Assembly (NCBI GenBank): GCA_934525735.1
Contig: CAKSZM010000007.1
Location: 1-44,447, forward strand
Source: an uncultured Faecalibacterium sp.
GTDB taxonomy: Bacteria > Bacillota > Clostridia > Oscillospirales > Ruminococcaceae
Reading direction: 5' to 3'
Length of the DNA: 44,447 nt
Of the stretch, positions 25,622-33,668 are shown in pieces. Under the pieces are notes generated by a model that was not told where the DNA came from, ran no database searches, and worked only from the letters and a program-made list of their open reading frames with translations. Position 1 is the stretch's first letter. Every line of letters begins with the position of its first letter. The position numbers were made by a program, and so were the translations under genes.

Positions 25622-26197
25622 ATGGGCGGAGGACATGTATCGCGTCCGGATTTCGGGATGCCGCAGCCGGACCCGCAATATCCGCTGACGGAATTTTATC
25701 TGCTGCTGCAGCATGCGCTGGACAAGGCCGGCAGCTTTGCACTCCCGGCACTCTATGCAGGGCTGCAGGCTCCGGCCCGGCGCATCTGGCCGGAGGAAGC
25801 CCGGGAGTATCTGACCCTTTCGCCGACTGAGCGGGAGGGAGCCACGCGGCTGCTCGGCCCGGCCAACATGCAGCTGCTTTACAGCTCTTTGCATGTGATG
25901 CCGGACGGCGCGCCCGCCGCATTGCTGCTGACCGAGGAGTGCACCCGCACCACGGCGGCGGTGCAGCTTCTGCCGCCCTTTGTGTGGGAGGATCCGCTGC
26001 CGCCGGTGCCGGATACACCGGCGGCACTGGCTTTGCAGCTGACGATGCAGGATGTGGAGCGCATCGACACCGACCCGGCGGCGCTGGGGCGGAAGCTGGT
26101 GCAGTCGGCGGCAAACAAGCGCTGGCTGCACCACCCGAAGGCCGAACAGTTTCTGGCCGAACGGGTGGCGCTGCTGCAGCGGGTGTACCGGAGGTAA
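25622..26197 (+). CDS. Protein of unknown function (191 aa)
   Basis: ATG at 25622 follows AAAGGAGGG with good spacing. The protein has no signal peptide or membrane helix. It begins with a Gly/Pro-rich stretch (GMPQPDPQYP), then YPLTEFYLLLQHALDKAG, a central hydrophobic LLYSSLHVMPDGAPAALLL, and a C-terminal basic helical part (LVQSAANKRWLHHPKAEQF). I recognise no domain. Codon use is like its neighbours, so it looks native. It has its own promoter, is divergent from bioY and lies upstream of the sigma factor gene, from which 144 bases separate it. Confidence 0.7.
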   Translation: MGGGHVSRPDFGMPQPDPQYPLTEFYLLLQHALDKAGSFALPALYAGLQAPARRIWPEEAREYLTLSPTEREGATRLLGPANMQLLYSSLHVMPDGAPAALLLTEECTRTTAAVQLLPPFVWEDPLPPVPDTPAALALQLTMQDVERIDTDPAALGRKLVQSAANKRWLHHPKAEQFLAERVALLQRVYRR

Positions 26198-26240
26198 CAG
26201 ACGGCAGAATGCCCTGCTTTTTCATAAATTTTTCCAGAAC

Positions 26241-26267
26241 TGCAATCTTTGGGGGCGGTCATCCGTG
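26241..26267 (+). promoter_or_regulatory. Candidate ECF-sigma (autoregulatory) promoter
   Basis: TGCAATCTTT (26241-26250) followed after 13 bases by CGTG (26264-26267). This resembles Firmicutes ECF promoters of TGAAAC/TGTAAC-CTTT ... CGTC type, with a 17-base spacer between hexamers. The predicted leader of about 65 bases has a small hairpin GTGGAA (26286-26291)/TTCCAC (26299-26304). Assignment to this sigma factor is inference. Confidence 0.4.
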
Positions 26268-26341
26268 TAAAGGGTGAATGTCCCCGTGGAACCGCAGATT
26301 CCACTGAGCCTGTACAGGGGTTAAAGGAGAACTTGAACGTT

Positions 26342-26833
26342 ATGGGACAGCTGACCAGAAATGAAGTATTTACGCTGGCGGTGCAGAAATACAGCGATGC
26401 TGTTTACCGCGCCGCCGCGCACAACAGCCGATGCACGGCCGACGCCGAGGACGTGGTGCAGGATGTGTTTGAAAAGCTCCTGCATTACAACGGCACCTTT
26501 GAAAGCGAGGAACACCTCAAGGCGTGGCTGCTGCGGGTGGCGATCAACCGCTGCCGGGACCTGACCCGGGCAGCTCACCAGAAGGACACGGAGCTGGATG
26601 AAAACCTGCCCGCGCCGGAGGAGCTTGAAGACGGCAGTGTGCTGGATGCGGTGCGCGCCCTGCCGGAAAATTACCGCAATGCGATCTATCTGCACTATTA
26701 CGAAGGCTATACGGCGGCAGAGATCGGGCGGATGATGGGAGCGCCGTCCAACACGGTGCTCAGCTGGCTGCGGCGGGGGAGAGCGCAGTTACATACGATG
26801 CTGAAGGAGGAGATCGAAGATGAGGTGGTATGA
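26342..26833 (+). CDS. ECF (group 4) RNA polymerase sigma factor
   Basis: The product is 163 aa from ATG at 26342 (AAAGGAGA upstream); an in-frame ATG 31 codons earlier lies in the leader and promoter region. Sigma region 2 (about residues 15-75) has DAEDVVQDVFEKLL and HLKAWLLRVAINRCRDL. Region 4 (about 105-155) has LPENYRNAIYLHYYEGYTAAEIGRMMG and the helix-turn-helix end NTVLSWLRRGRAQL. There is no region 3 or 1.1, which defines the ECF class. Its stop lies 14 bases inside the next gene, so the two are translationally coupled, the common arrangement for a sigma factor and its anti-sigma factor. Confidence 0.94.
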   Translation: MGQLTRNEVFTLAVQKYSDAVYRAAAHNSRCTADAEDVVQDVFEKLLHYNGTFESEEHLKAWLLRVAINRCRDLTRAAHQKDTELDENLPAPEELEDGSVLDAVRALPENYRNAIYLHYYEGYTAAEIGRMMGAPSNTVLSWLRRGRAQLHTMLKEEIEDEVV

Positions 26834-27938
26834 ATACAAGATGGAGGCCGATGACCTCCGCGCCCCGGACGACCTCAAAGCCCGGCTGCTGGCCATGACC
26901 GACCAACTGACCGAGGAAGAAAAGAATCAGCCGATGATGAAGATGCCGGAACCTGCCCCGGCTGCTCCGGTGCAGAAAGCCGCCGGCAAAAAGCTGATCC
27001 GCTTCCCTGCAAAACAGGTGGGGGCACTGGCTGCCTGCGCAGCAGTGTGCGTGCTGGGGTATGGTGCCCTGAGCACCGGCAGACTGGACATTGGCGCAAA
27101 GAGCAGCGCTCCGATGGAATATTCGGCCGCCAGTGTGGATGCAACAGCTCCGATGGCTGCAAACTACAGTCTGGATACCGGAGCAGGCGCATTGGAGAGC
27201 AGCGCGGACAACGGCATCAGCACCTTCTCTGCCGACGATGCCGCTGCCGCCGAGGGCACCCGCAGCGCCGGCAGCGCAAAGATCATCTACACGGCGAACC
27301 TGAGCCTTGAAAGCAAGGACTATGACGCAGCCCGCGCGGCGCTGGATGCCGCTGCAGCCGAGGCAGGCGGATATCTGGAGTCCAGCAGCGAGTATGCGGG
27401 TGCAGGGGAAAGCCGCAGCGCAAGCCTGTCGTTCCGTATCCCGCAGGAAAACTACGAAAGCTTCCTTGCGGCTGTGGCCGAGGCTGGCAACGTGACCTAC
27501 AAAAACCAGCAGGCCGAGGATGTGACCACCCAGTATCTGGACGTGGAGACCAGACTCGACAATCTCAAGGCCCAGCGCACCCGTCTGCAGCAGCTGCAGC
27601 AGCAGGCGGACAACCTCTCCGATCTGCTGGAGATCGAATCCAGCCTGACGGATGTGCAGAGCCAGATCGAGAGCTGGCAGAGCCAGCTGGACTGGTACAG
27701 CGATCAGGTGGAGGAGTGCACGGTATATGTGGGACTGAGCGAGGTGCAGACCTATTCGCCCACGGGCGACAGCTTCGGCTCCCGGGTGGGCAGCGCCTTT
27801 GCCGAGGGCTGGCAGAACTTTGTAAACGGCGTGCAGCAGCTGGCGGTAAGCCTTGCCGGAGCATGGCCGGTGGTGGTTCTGGCAGCAGCTGCTGCGGCCG
27901 GGATCGCGGTGTGGCGAAAGCGCAAAAAGAAAAACTGA
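26820..27938 (+). CDS. DUF4349 membrane protein, probable anti-sigma factor
   Basis: The product is 372 aa. A cytoplasmic N-terminus (about 1-60, with MRWYEYKMEADDLRAPDDLKARLL) precedes a membrane helix at about 66-85. An extracytoplasmic low-complexity linker leads to DUF4349 (about 152-335): KIIYTANLSLESKDYDAA, GYLESSS, LSFRIPQENYESFLAAV and VTTQYLDVETRLDNLKAQ. A coiled coil rich in Gln/Leu (about 247-290) follows. The protein ends with a second helix (about 343-363) and a basic tail RKRKKKN. The short cytoplasmic head before the first helix has the position of an anti-sigma domain but lacks the HxxxCxxC zinc motif. The role as anti-sigma is inferred from overlap and topology; DUF4349 would be the sensor. 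Confidence 0.75.
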   Translation: MRWYEYKMEADDLRAPDDLKARLLAMTDQLTEEEKNQPMMKMPEPAPAAPVQKAAGKKLIRFPAKQVGALAACAAVCVLGYGALSTGRLDIGAKSSAPMEYSAASVDATAPMAANYSLDTGAGALESSADNGISTFSADDAAAAEGTRSAGSAKIIYTANLSLESKDYDAARAALDAAAAEAGGYLESSSEYAGAGESRSASLSFRIPQENYESFLAAVAEAGNVTYKNQQAEDVTTQYLDVETRLDNLKAQRTRLQQLQQQADNLSDLLEIESSLTDVQSQIESWQSQLDWYSDQVEECTVYVGLSEVQTYSPTGDSFGSRVGSAFAEGWQNFVNGVQQLAVSLAGAWPVVVLAAAAAAGIAVWRKRKKKN

Positions 27939-27957
27939 AATTTTTTCGAAAAAGGTG

Positions 27958-27986
27958 TTGACATCCACCCCGTCCTGTGGTATTAT
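27958..27986 (+). promoter_or_regulatory. Strong promoter of the initiator tRNA gene
   Basis: TTGACA (27958-27963), 17-base spacer, TATTAT (27981-27986) with an extended -10 TG at 27978-27979. This is close to consensus, as expected for a stable RNA gene. Confidence 0.85.
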
Positions 27987-28030
27987 ACTTGAGCAGTCAG
28001 CGAGAACCGCTGAGAGCGAAAAGTAAATAT

Positions 28031-28107
<77 letters not shown>

Positions 28108-28109
28108 CC

Positions 28110-28146
28110 AAAAGCACGTTGATTCATTGAGAATCAACGTGCTTTT
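28110..28146 (+). terminator. Terminator of the tRNA gene
   Basis: AAAAGCACGTTGATTC and GAATCAACGTGCTTTT form a long stem directly after the CCA end, followed by CTCTTTG. Confidence 0.88.
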
Positions 28147-28332
28147 CTCTTTGTCTGGTATTCCGCCGGGCGATTTGTCCGCTTTTTGTCCGCTGCGGCT
28201 CCCGGAAATCCTTGCGCAGTTCCGGGAAAAATCAAAAAACGACGGGAAAACGATAAACTTGTCAATGTGCTATAAAATAGCAGAAAAAATTGTGCAGCTT
28301 GAAAGAACTGAAAAATCCAAGCGGATCCGGCC

Positions 28333-28361
28333 TTGACGCGCTGAAAAAAATATGCTATCTT
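28333..28361 (+). promoter_or_regulatory. Promoter of the antiterminator gene
   Basis: TTGACG (28333-28338), 17-base spacer, TATCTT (28356-28361) with an extended -10 TG at 28353-28354. The stretch between the tRNA terminator and this promoter (about 28150-28330) holds no gene that I can support. Confidence 0.7.
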
Positions 28362-28440
28362 ATTTGAGCACGGCAGACACCCGGGAACGGGATGCGCTGC
28401 CTGCCCTGAAAAAGAAAATACGAACGTGAGCAGCGTCGTT

Positions 28441-28545
28441 GGATTGTTACCGTTTGGCGGGCTAGACCAACTCTGTGCACAGCATGAGCCGAAAGCGTGT
28501 TTCATCCTTCGGTGTTGTTTGCTGTACCAGATGTGGTCTTTTTTA
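28441..28545 (+). promoter_or_regulatory. RAT antiterminator site overlapping a leader terminator
   Basis: GGATTGTTACCGTTTGGCGG with the continuation GCTAGACCAA (28441-28470) matches the RAT consensus bound by BglG/LicT/SacY proteins. Its 3' part AGACCA (28464-28469) is also the 5' arm of a terminator that pairs with TGGTCT (28534-28539), followed by a T-run. The two structures exclude each other, the standard antitermination switch. It precedes the gene for the antiterminator itself. Confidence 0.85.
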
Positions 28546-28576
28546 TTGCTATTTTTCAGCCCAAGGAGAAAGAATG

Positions 28577-29425
28577 ATGCAATATACCGTCAAAAAACCG
28601 ATCAACAACAACATCCTGCGGGTGGTGGATCCCACGGGCTGCGAGCTGATCGTCACCGGGCGCGGCATTGGGTTCGGCGCAAAGCCGGGCTACAAGGTGG
28701 ATGCCGAAAAAGTGGAGCGCAGTTACCGCATGACCAGCCCCGCCGTGCAGAAAAAACTGGTGGAACTGCTGGAACAGATTCCCTACGAGCACCTGCTGCT
28801 CACCGATGAGCTGGTGGAGGACATCCGCAGCCGGGTGCACTACCCGCTGAATGAGAGCCTGCTCATCACGCTGGCGGATCATATCAGCTTTGCCATCAAG
28901 CGCAGCGAGCAGGGCATCCGGTTTTCCAACCCGCTCATGGAACCCATCCGGGAGTTCTACCCGGAGGAGTACCGTCTTGGTATGGAATGCCTTGCCAAGA
29001 TCCGGCAGCGCTGCGGCGCAGACCTCTCAGACGACGAGGGCGGTTTCATCGCGCTGCACATCGTCAACGCGGAGCTGAACACCACCATGAGCGTGGTGAA
29101 TGATGTGACCCGCTTTGTGGACGGCTGCGTGCAGGTGGTGGAGTGCTTCTACAACTGCCGCTTTGACCGCAGCTCGCTGGATTTCAGCCGCTTCACGGTG
29201 CACCTGCGTTTCTTTGCACAGCGGGTGTTTCAGGGCAGACAGGAGCAGGAGAACGACGCCCATGACGAGGTGTTCCGTGCACTGATCGCCCGCAACTGCA
29301 GCGAGCACTATAAATGTGCCTGCTGCATTGCGGAGTATGTCAAAAATACCTGGGACAAGACCCTCTCGGACGAAGAGCTGGTATTCCTGACCATCCACCT
29401 GAAGCGCATCCGGATGGGAAGATAA
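28577..29425 (+). CDS. Transcription antiterminator, BglG/LicT/GlcT family
   Basis: The product is 282 aa from ATG at 28577, 8 bases after AAGGAG; the ATG three bases earlier is also possible. The RNA-binding CAT domain is residues 1-55 (PINNNILRVVD, GRGIGFGAKPGYKV). PRD1 (about 70-165) has histidines in LADHISFAI and FIALHIVNAEL. PRD2 (about 175-280) has them in FTVHLRFFAQRV and FLTIHLKRIRMG. PTS proteins phosphorylate these histidines to set activity. The RAT in its own leader makes it autoregulated, and the PTS gene just downstream is the obvious partner. Position before a ptsG-like gene resembles glcT of Bacillus, whereas the RAT sequence is LicT-like. Confidence 0.93.
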   Translation: MQYTVKKPINNNILRVVDPTGCELIVTGRGIGFGAKPGYKVDAEKVERSYRMTSPAVQKKLVELLEQIPYEHLLLTDELVEDIRSRVHYPLNESLLITLADHISFAIKRSEQGIRFSNPLMEPIREFYPEEYRLGMECLAKIRQRCGADLSDDEGGFIALHIVNAELNTTMSVVNDVTRFVDGCVQVVECFYNCRFDRSSLDFSRFTVHLRFFAQRVFQGRQEQENDAHDEVFRALIARNCSEHYKCACCIAEYVKNTWDKTLSDEELVFLTIHLKRIRMGR

Positions 29426-29448
29426 TGCTTTTCTGTCTGCGTGCCGGT

Positions 29449-29539
29449 AGCTTTCTCTTCGGACACGAACCGGGGCTTCCAGCCCCCGCCCCAACGCTTC
29501 GCGCCGGGGCCCCACCCCCGGACGGTCCTCAGAGAAACT
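29449..29539. repeat. Palindromic repeat element, family 1, copy 2 (antiterminator-PTS gap)
   Basis: Left AGCTTTCTCTTCGGACACGA and right CGGACGGTCCTCAGAGAAAC are nearly identical to the ends of the element inside cca. The interior is shorter (91 bases between the same core ends, versus 210) and GC-rich (GGGGCTTCCAGCCCC, GCGCCGGGGCCCC). Outside the shared core, GTCTGCGTGCCGG on the left mirrors GCCCCGCAGAC on the right, extending the palindrome with bases not shared with copy 1. Confidence 0.75.
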
Positions 29540-29584
29540 CCCGCCCCGCAGACCCGTCAGGTCTTGTCATAAATTCTGGTTCTC

Positions 29585-29603
29585 CACAAAGCGCGGCTTT
29601 GTG
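29585..29603 (+). promoter_or_regulatory. Perfect 8-3-8 inverted repeat before the PTS gene
   Basis: CACAAAGC-GCG-GCTTTGTG, 48 bases upstream of the PTS start. No U-run follows, so it is not a terminator. It could be an operator or an RNA hairpin. Confidence 0.35.
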
Positions 29604-29650
29604 TGTGGATAAATTTGCTGGATATGATTTGAGAAAAGGAGAATGGAAGA

Positions 29651-31774
29651 ATGAAAGACAAGATCTTCGGCGTGCTGCAGCGCGTGGGACGCAGCTTTAT
29701 GCTGCCCATTGCTCTGCTGCCTGTTGCGGGCCTGCTGCTGGGCATCGGCAGCTCGTTCACCAACGAGACCATGCTGGCGGCCTATGGGCTGGACAGCGTG
29801 ATCCATCAGGGAACCCTGATCTATACCATCCTGGATGTGATGAGCCGGACCGGCAACGCAGTGTTCAACAACCTGCCGCTGCTGTTCGCCATGGGCGTTG
29901 CCATCGGCATGGCTCGCAAGGAAAAAGAGGTCGCGGCCCTGTCCGGTGCGGTGGCTTATATCATCATGAACACGGCCATTCAGGCCATGATCAATGCGGC
30001 CGGCGGCGTGGACGCCATGCCTGCCAACTCCACCACCTCCATGCTGGGCATCACTACCCTGCAGATGGGCGTGTTCGGCGGTATCGTGGTCGGTCTGGGT
30101 GTGGCAGCGCTGCACAATAAGTTCTATAAGATCGAGCTGCCGCAGGTGCTGGCATTCTTCGGCGGCACCCGTTTTGTGCCCATCATCAGCTCCATTGTGT
30201 ATCTGATCGTCGGCATTGCCATGTTCTATGTCTGGCCGGTGGTGCAGAATGGCATCTCGGCGCTGGGCTCTCTGGTGCTGGCTTCCGGTTATGCAGGCAC
30301 CTTTATCTATGGCCTGCTGGAGCGCGCCCTGATCCCCTTCGGTCTGCACCATGTGTTCTATATGCCCTTCTGGCAGACCGCTGTGGGCGGCACCGCCATC
30401 ATCGATGGCGTCACCGTCACCGGCGCACAGAACATCTTCTTTGCAGAGCTGGCTTCCAAGTCCACTACCGTGTTCTCGGTCAGCGCCACCCGCTTCATGG
30501 CCGGTAAGTTCCCCTTTATGATCTTTGGCCTGCCCGGCGCAGCACTGGCCATGTATCAGTGTGCAAAGCCGGAAAAGCGAAAGGTCGCCGGCGGCCTGCT
30601 GCTGTCCGCTGCGCTGACCTCCATGCTCACCGGTATCACCGAGCCGCTGGAGTTCACCTTTATCTTCGTGGCGCTGCCCATGTACGCGGTGCACTGTGTG
30701 CTGGCGGGCCTGTCTTACATGTTCATGCACATCCTGAACGTGGGCGTGGGCATGACCTTCTCCGGCGGCCTGATCGATATGGTGCTGTTCGGCGTGATGC
30801 AGGGCAACGCCAAGACCCACTGGATCTGGATCGTGGTCGTGGGCATCGTGTACTTTGTGCTGTACTATCTGGTGTTCCGCTTCATGATCACCAAGTTCGA
30901 CTATAAGACTCCCGGCCGCGAGGATACCGAGGAAGTCAAGCTGTACACCCGTGCGGACGTGAACGCCCGCGATGCTGCTTCCGGCAGCGCAGCCCCCGCC
31001 GGAGATGACCCGGTCAGCGCCCTTATCGTGGAAGGTCTGGGCGGCAAGGCGAATATCAGCGATGTGGACTGCTGCGCCACCCGTCTGCGCTGCACTGTGA
31101 AGGACGCAGAGCAGGTCCGGCAGGATGCGCTCAAGGCATCCGGTGCATCCGGCGTCATCTGCAAGGGCAACGGCGTGCAGGTGGTCTACGGCCCCAAGGT
31201 GGCAGTCATCAAGGCAAAACTGGAAGACTATCTGGAAAAGATGCCGGCCAACGCAGCGGCACCGGCTGCTCCTGCTGCCGCACCTGCGGCGGCGCCTGCA
31301 GCTCCGGCGGCAGCGGCAAAGGATACCGTCCTGTCTGCCTGCATGAACGGCACCGTGGTGCCGCTGGCCGAGGTGAAGGACGAAGCATTTGCCAGCGGTG
31401 CGCTGGGCGACGGCATTGCCATCGAGCCTGCGGACGGCGAGCTGGTGGCCCCCGCCGACGGCGAGATCTCTTCTACCTTTGACACTCACCACGCCGTGGG
31501 TATGACCACCGCGGACGGTGCCGAGCTGCTGATGCATATCGGCATCGATACGGTCAAACTGGGCGGCAAGTACTTCACCTATCTCGTCAATGAGGGCGAC
31601 AAGGTGAAGAAGGGCCAGCCGCTGATCCGGTTCGACCTCGAGGCCATCCGAGCCGAGGGCTATCCCACCACCACCCCGCTGATCGTCTGCAATACCGACG
31701 AGTACGCAGCGGTCACGCCGAAGGCATCCGGCGATGTGAAGCAGGGCGATGCTCTGCTGGAGCTGAAGGGCTGA
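29651..31774 (+). CDS. ptsG: PTS permease EIICBA, glucose/N-acetylglucosamine family
   Basis: The product is 707 aa with all three domains in one chain. EIIC (about 1-420) has GRSFMLPIALLPVAGLLLG, ERALIPFGLHHVFY and ITEPLEFTFIF. EIIB (about 450-525) has DVDCCATRLRCTV with the phospho-cysteine. A Pro/Ala linker (about 535-557) leads to EIIA (about 560-707), where TFDTHHAVGMTTADGAELLMHIGIDTVKLGG holds the active histidines. It takes up and phosphorylates a hexose using phosphate from HPr. Glucose, N-acetylglucosamine and maltose types share this layout, so the sugar is not certain. It lies 225 bases after its antiterminator gene. ATG follows AAAAGGAG. Confidence 0.9.
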   Translation: MKDKIFGVLQRVGRSFMLPIALLPVAGLLLGIGSSFTNETMLAAYGLDSVIHQGTLIYTILDVMSRTGNAVFNNLPLLFAMGVAIGMARKEKEVAALSGAVAYIIMNTAIQAMINAAGGVDAMPANSTTSMLGITTLQMGVFGGIVVGLGVAALHNKFYKIELPQVLAFFGGTRFVPIISSIVYLIVGIAMFYVWPVVQNGISALGSLVLASGYAGTFIYGLLERALIPFGLHHVFYMPFWQTAVGGTAIIDGVTVTGAQNIFFAELASKSTTVFSVSATRFMAGKFPFMIFGLPGAALAMYQCAKPEKRKVAGGLLLSAALTSMLTGITEPLEFTFIFVALPMYAVHCVLAGLSYMFMHILNVGVGMTFSGGLIDMVLFGVMQGNAKTHWIWIVVVGIVYFVLYYLVFRFMITKFDYKTPGREDTEEVKLYTRADVNARDAASGSAAPAGDDPVSALIVEGLGGKANISDVDCCATRLRCTVKDAEQVRQDALKASGASGVICKGNGVQVVYGPKVAVIKAKLEDYLEKMPANAAAPAAPAAAPAAAPAAPAAAAKDTVLSACMNGTVVPLAEVKDEAFASGALGDGIAIEPADGELVAPADGEISSTFDTHHAVGMTTADGAELLMHIGIDTVKLGGKYFTYLVNEGDKVKKGQPLIRFDLEAIRAEGYPTTTPLIVCNTDEYAAVTPKASGDVKQGDALLELKG

Positions 31775-31800
31775 TGCGTTTCCCCCAAAAGGCAGGGTTT

Positions 31801-31850
31801 TTATAACACAAAGGGCCGTTCCCGCAGCAGGGAGCGGCCTTTTGCGTTAT
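31801..31850 (+). terminator. Terminator of the PTS gene
   Basis: AAAGGGCCGTTCCC and GGGAGCGGCCTTTT form the main stem, enclosed by TTATAACACA and TGCGTTATAA. Confidence 0.8.
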
Positions 31851-31961
31851 AAAAAGAAAGACCTGTCCCGACGAACAGCCCAGCGGAAAAATTTTCTTTT
31901 CGTGAGAATTGGCGAAACTTTTCGGCATTTCTTGTGATTTTGATGATTTTTTCGGTTTTGA

Positions 31962-31990
31962 TTTACGGTGCTGGAAAAACGTGGTATCAT
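31962..31990 (+). promoter_or_regulatory. Promoter retained before the decayed cassette
   Basis: TTTACG (31962-31967), 17-base spacer, TATCAT (31985-31990), with TGG before the -10. It stands 67 bases before the broken lipoprotein start. Confidence 0.45.
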
Positions 31991-32056
31991 TAACACAATA
32001 AACTGGAGCAGTATGTCAGCGGAATGGGTCTGCTGCCGCCGGTTGAGGGGGATTTT

Positions 32057-32625
32057 ATGAAAAGGATTTTCAAAAAAGGCATCAGCCTGCTGTGTACAGC
32101 GGCGGCACCAGCCCGAAGCAGACGGCTGTGACCGACATCACCGTCTGGACCTATTACAATGGCGACCAGCTGGAAAGCTTTACCAAACTTGTGGATGAGT
32201 TCAACAGCACCGTCGGCGCAGAAAAAGGCATTTCGGTGTCTACTGAGAGTCTGGGCAGTGTCAACGATCTGGAAGCCAGCGTGATGAATGCCGCCGAGGG
32301 CAAGGTGGGCGCATCGGAACTGCCCAAGATCTTCTCGGCCTATGCGGACACCGCTTACGCCATGGACCAGATCCTGAGCGGCGCTGTCCAGACAGTTAAA
32401 ACCGACCGCCTTTATACGCCTAGTGCCTTTGAAGGCGGCGCTTCTGCCCGCAAAGTGCTGGAATACGGCCTGAGCGACCTTGCCGCAGCGGACCGCGAGA
32501 CTGTGGCGGAGCGCATTGCCGCCGGCCAGAGCGCAGCCGATGCAGAGGCAGAGTTCCTGACGGATGACTATTTTGAGAACTGGTATCAGGATATCTGCAG
32601 CAGGCTGAAGCGGTACGAGGGCTGA
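32057..32625 (+). pseudogene. Remnant of an ABC-type substrate-binding lipoprotein
   Basis: ATG at 32057 starts a typical lipoprotein signal (MKRIFKKGISLLCTA), but that frame ends at a TGA after 24 codons with no lipobox. The mature protein resumes in another frame from about 32092: YSGGTSPKQTAVTDITVWTYYNGDQLESF, a solute-binding start. After SAYADTAYAMDQ (about residue 95) the middle of the protein is missing and a normal-looking end follows (FLTDDYFENWYQDICSRLKRYEG). About 180 residues remain of an expected 400 or more. The signal-mature junction looks like a small deletion between similar TGTACAGC/TACAGCGG stretches. The stop directly precedes the next broken gene. Confidence 0.75.
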
Positions 32626-33657
32626 GTGAGTCCGGAACGCAAAGATGACGTGGAAGGGGAGATGGCTGCGCACAAACGCAGAAATGCAGGCGCAGGCACT
32701 GCAGAAAAACGGAAGGAACAGGGCAGATCCATCTTCCTGACCATCTTTGCCTACGTGATGATCGTGGTGACCGTCGAGATCATCCTGCTTTCGCTGAGCA
32801 TTGCTATGACCAATGTGTCCGGCAGACTGAACCAGAACGCCAAGGATATCCTGACCATGCAGGTGGACAACCGCGTCAGCTATCTGCAGGATCTGATGCA
32901 GAAAGCACAGGACCTGAACGACCTGTCGGACCACATCGACGATACCATGCAGCGGATGCAGGAGGATGGCACGGTAACGCTGGACGGCCTGAACGTCAAC
33001 GGCTTTTTTCAAAACGCCGCTTCAGGAAGCCTGCGAGGACAACGCCCGGCTGGATGACGACGACTACGGCCGCTGGACGACCAGTGTTTACAAAATGGTG
33101 GAGGATGACCGCACGGCCATGGCCTACTCCCGGTCGAGATCCTTTACCGCGAAGTTATTGCGGCGCAGGAAGCCAAAAAAATGCCGGAGCTGTCCCGCAC
33201 CGGCATCCGGGAGCTGGACCGCTTTGCCGAAGCCCTTACCAGCCTGAACACCCAGCTGCTGAACAACTCCACCAAGTTTCTGCGCATCATGGACATGGCC
33301 AGCGTGGAGCTGGGCGGCTACGAGCTGCGGTTCGACACCGGGACGGTCTATGTCACGGACAATTTCTTTGCACTGCTGGGCGCGCCGGAAATAGACGGCA
33401 GCCGCCTGAGCGTGCGTAAGTTTGAGGAAGCGCTGGATCGGATCCAGCTGGCCCGCCCCTGCACCGCGACGGCCGAGGGCGACAAGCTGCTGACCGTCCG
33501 CAAGGACGGCGCCACCCGGTATATCATGCTCCGCGTCACCGCCGACCGCCTGAGCCAGATCGGTCTGGCCGAGGATGTGCCCGCCGCCATCCCGGCCAAG
33601 ATCACCCCTGCGGCCCGGCAGGTCATTGCCAACTGCCGTATCGCAGAAGAAGGATAA
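32626..33657 (+). pseudogene. Remnant of a membrane sensor protein, probably formerly with a GGDEF domain
   Basis: The N-terminus (from GTG 32626, or ATG 32662) gives a basic head, one membrane helix (SIFLTIFAYVMIVVTVEIILL) and the start of an extracytoplasmic domain. At 33004-33009 a T6 run shifts the frame; with five Ts it would read NGFFKTPLQEACEDNARL. Near 33130 the frame returns with PVEILYREVIAAQEAKKMPELSRTGIRELDRF, followed by a PAS-like stretch (LRFDTGTVYVTDNFFALLG) and an early stop at 33655. The second membrane helix and any output domain are absent. Clostridial proteins of this layout commonly continue into GGDEF; that identity is inference from the juxtamembrane and PAS-like motifs. 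Confidence 0.6.
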
Positions 33658-33668
33658 ATCAGAACCGT

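Noticed and set aside
26286..26315. GGAACC-N17-TGTACA as an alternative ECF promoter for the sigma gene
   Set aside because: It lies within a small hairpin and would leave almost no leader before the ribosome site; the TGCAATCTTT...CGTG candidate upstream fits known Firmicutes ECF promoters better.
28127..28336. A 69-codon open frame and repeated TTTGTCCGC after the tRNA, possibly an integrase remnant or attachment site
   Set aside because: No ribosome site, start buried in the tRNA terminator, no recognisable integrase motif and no duplicated tRNA end in the window.
29567..31537. A 656-codon open frame on the minus strand opposite the PTS gene
   Set aside because: Antisense shadow of ptsG with low-complexity His/Gln/Asp composition and no start signal.
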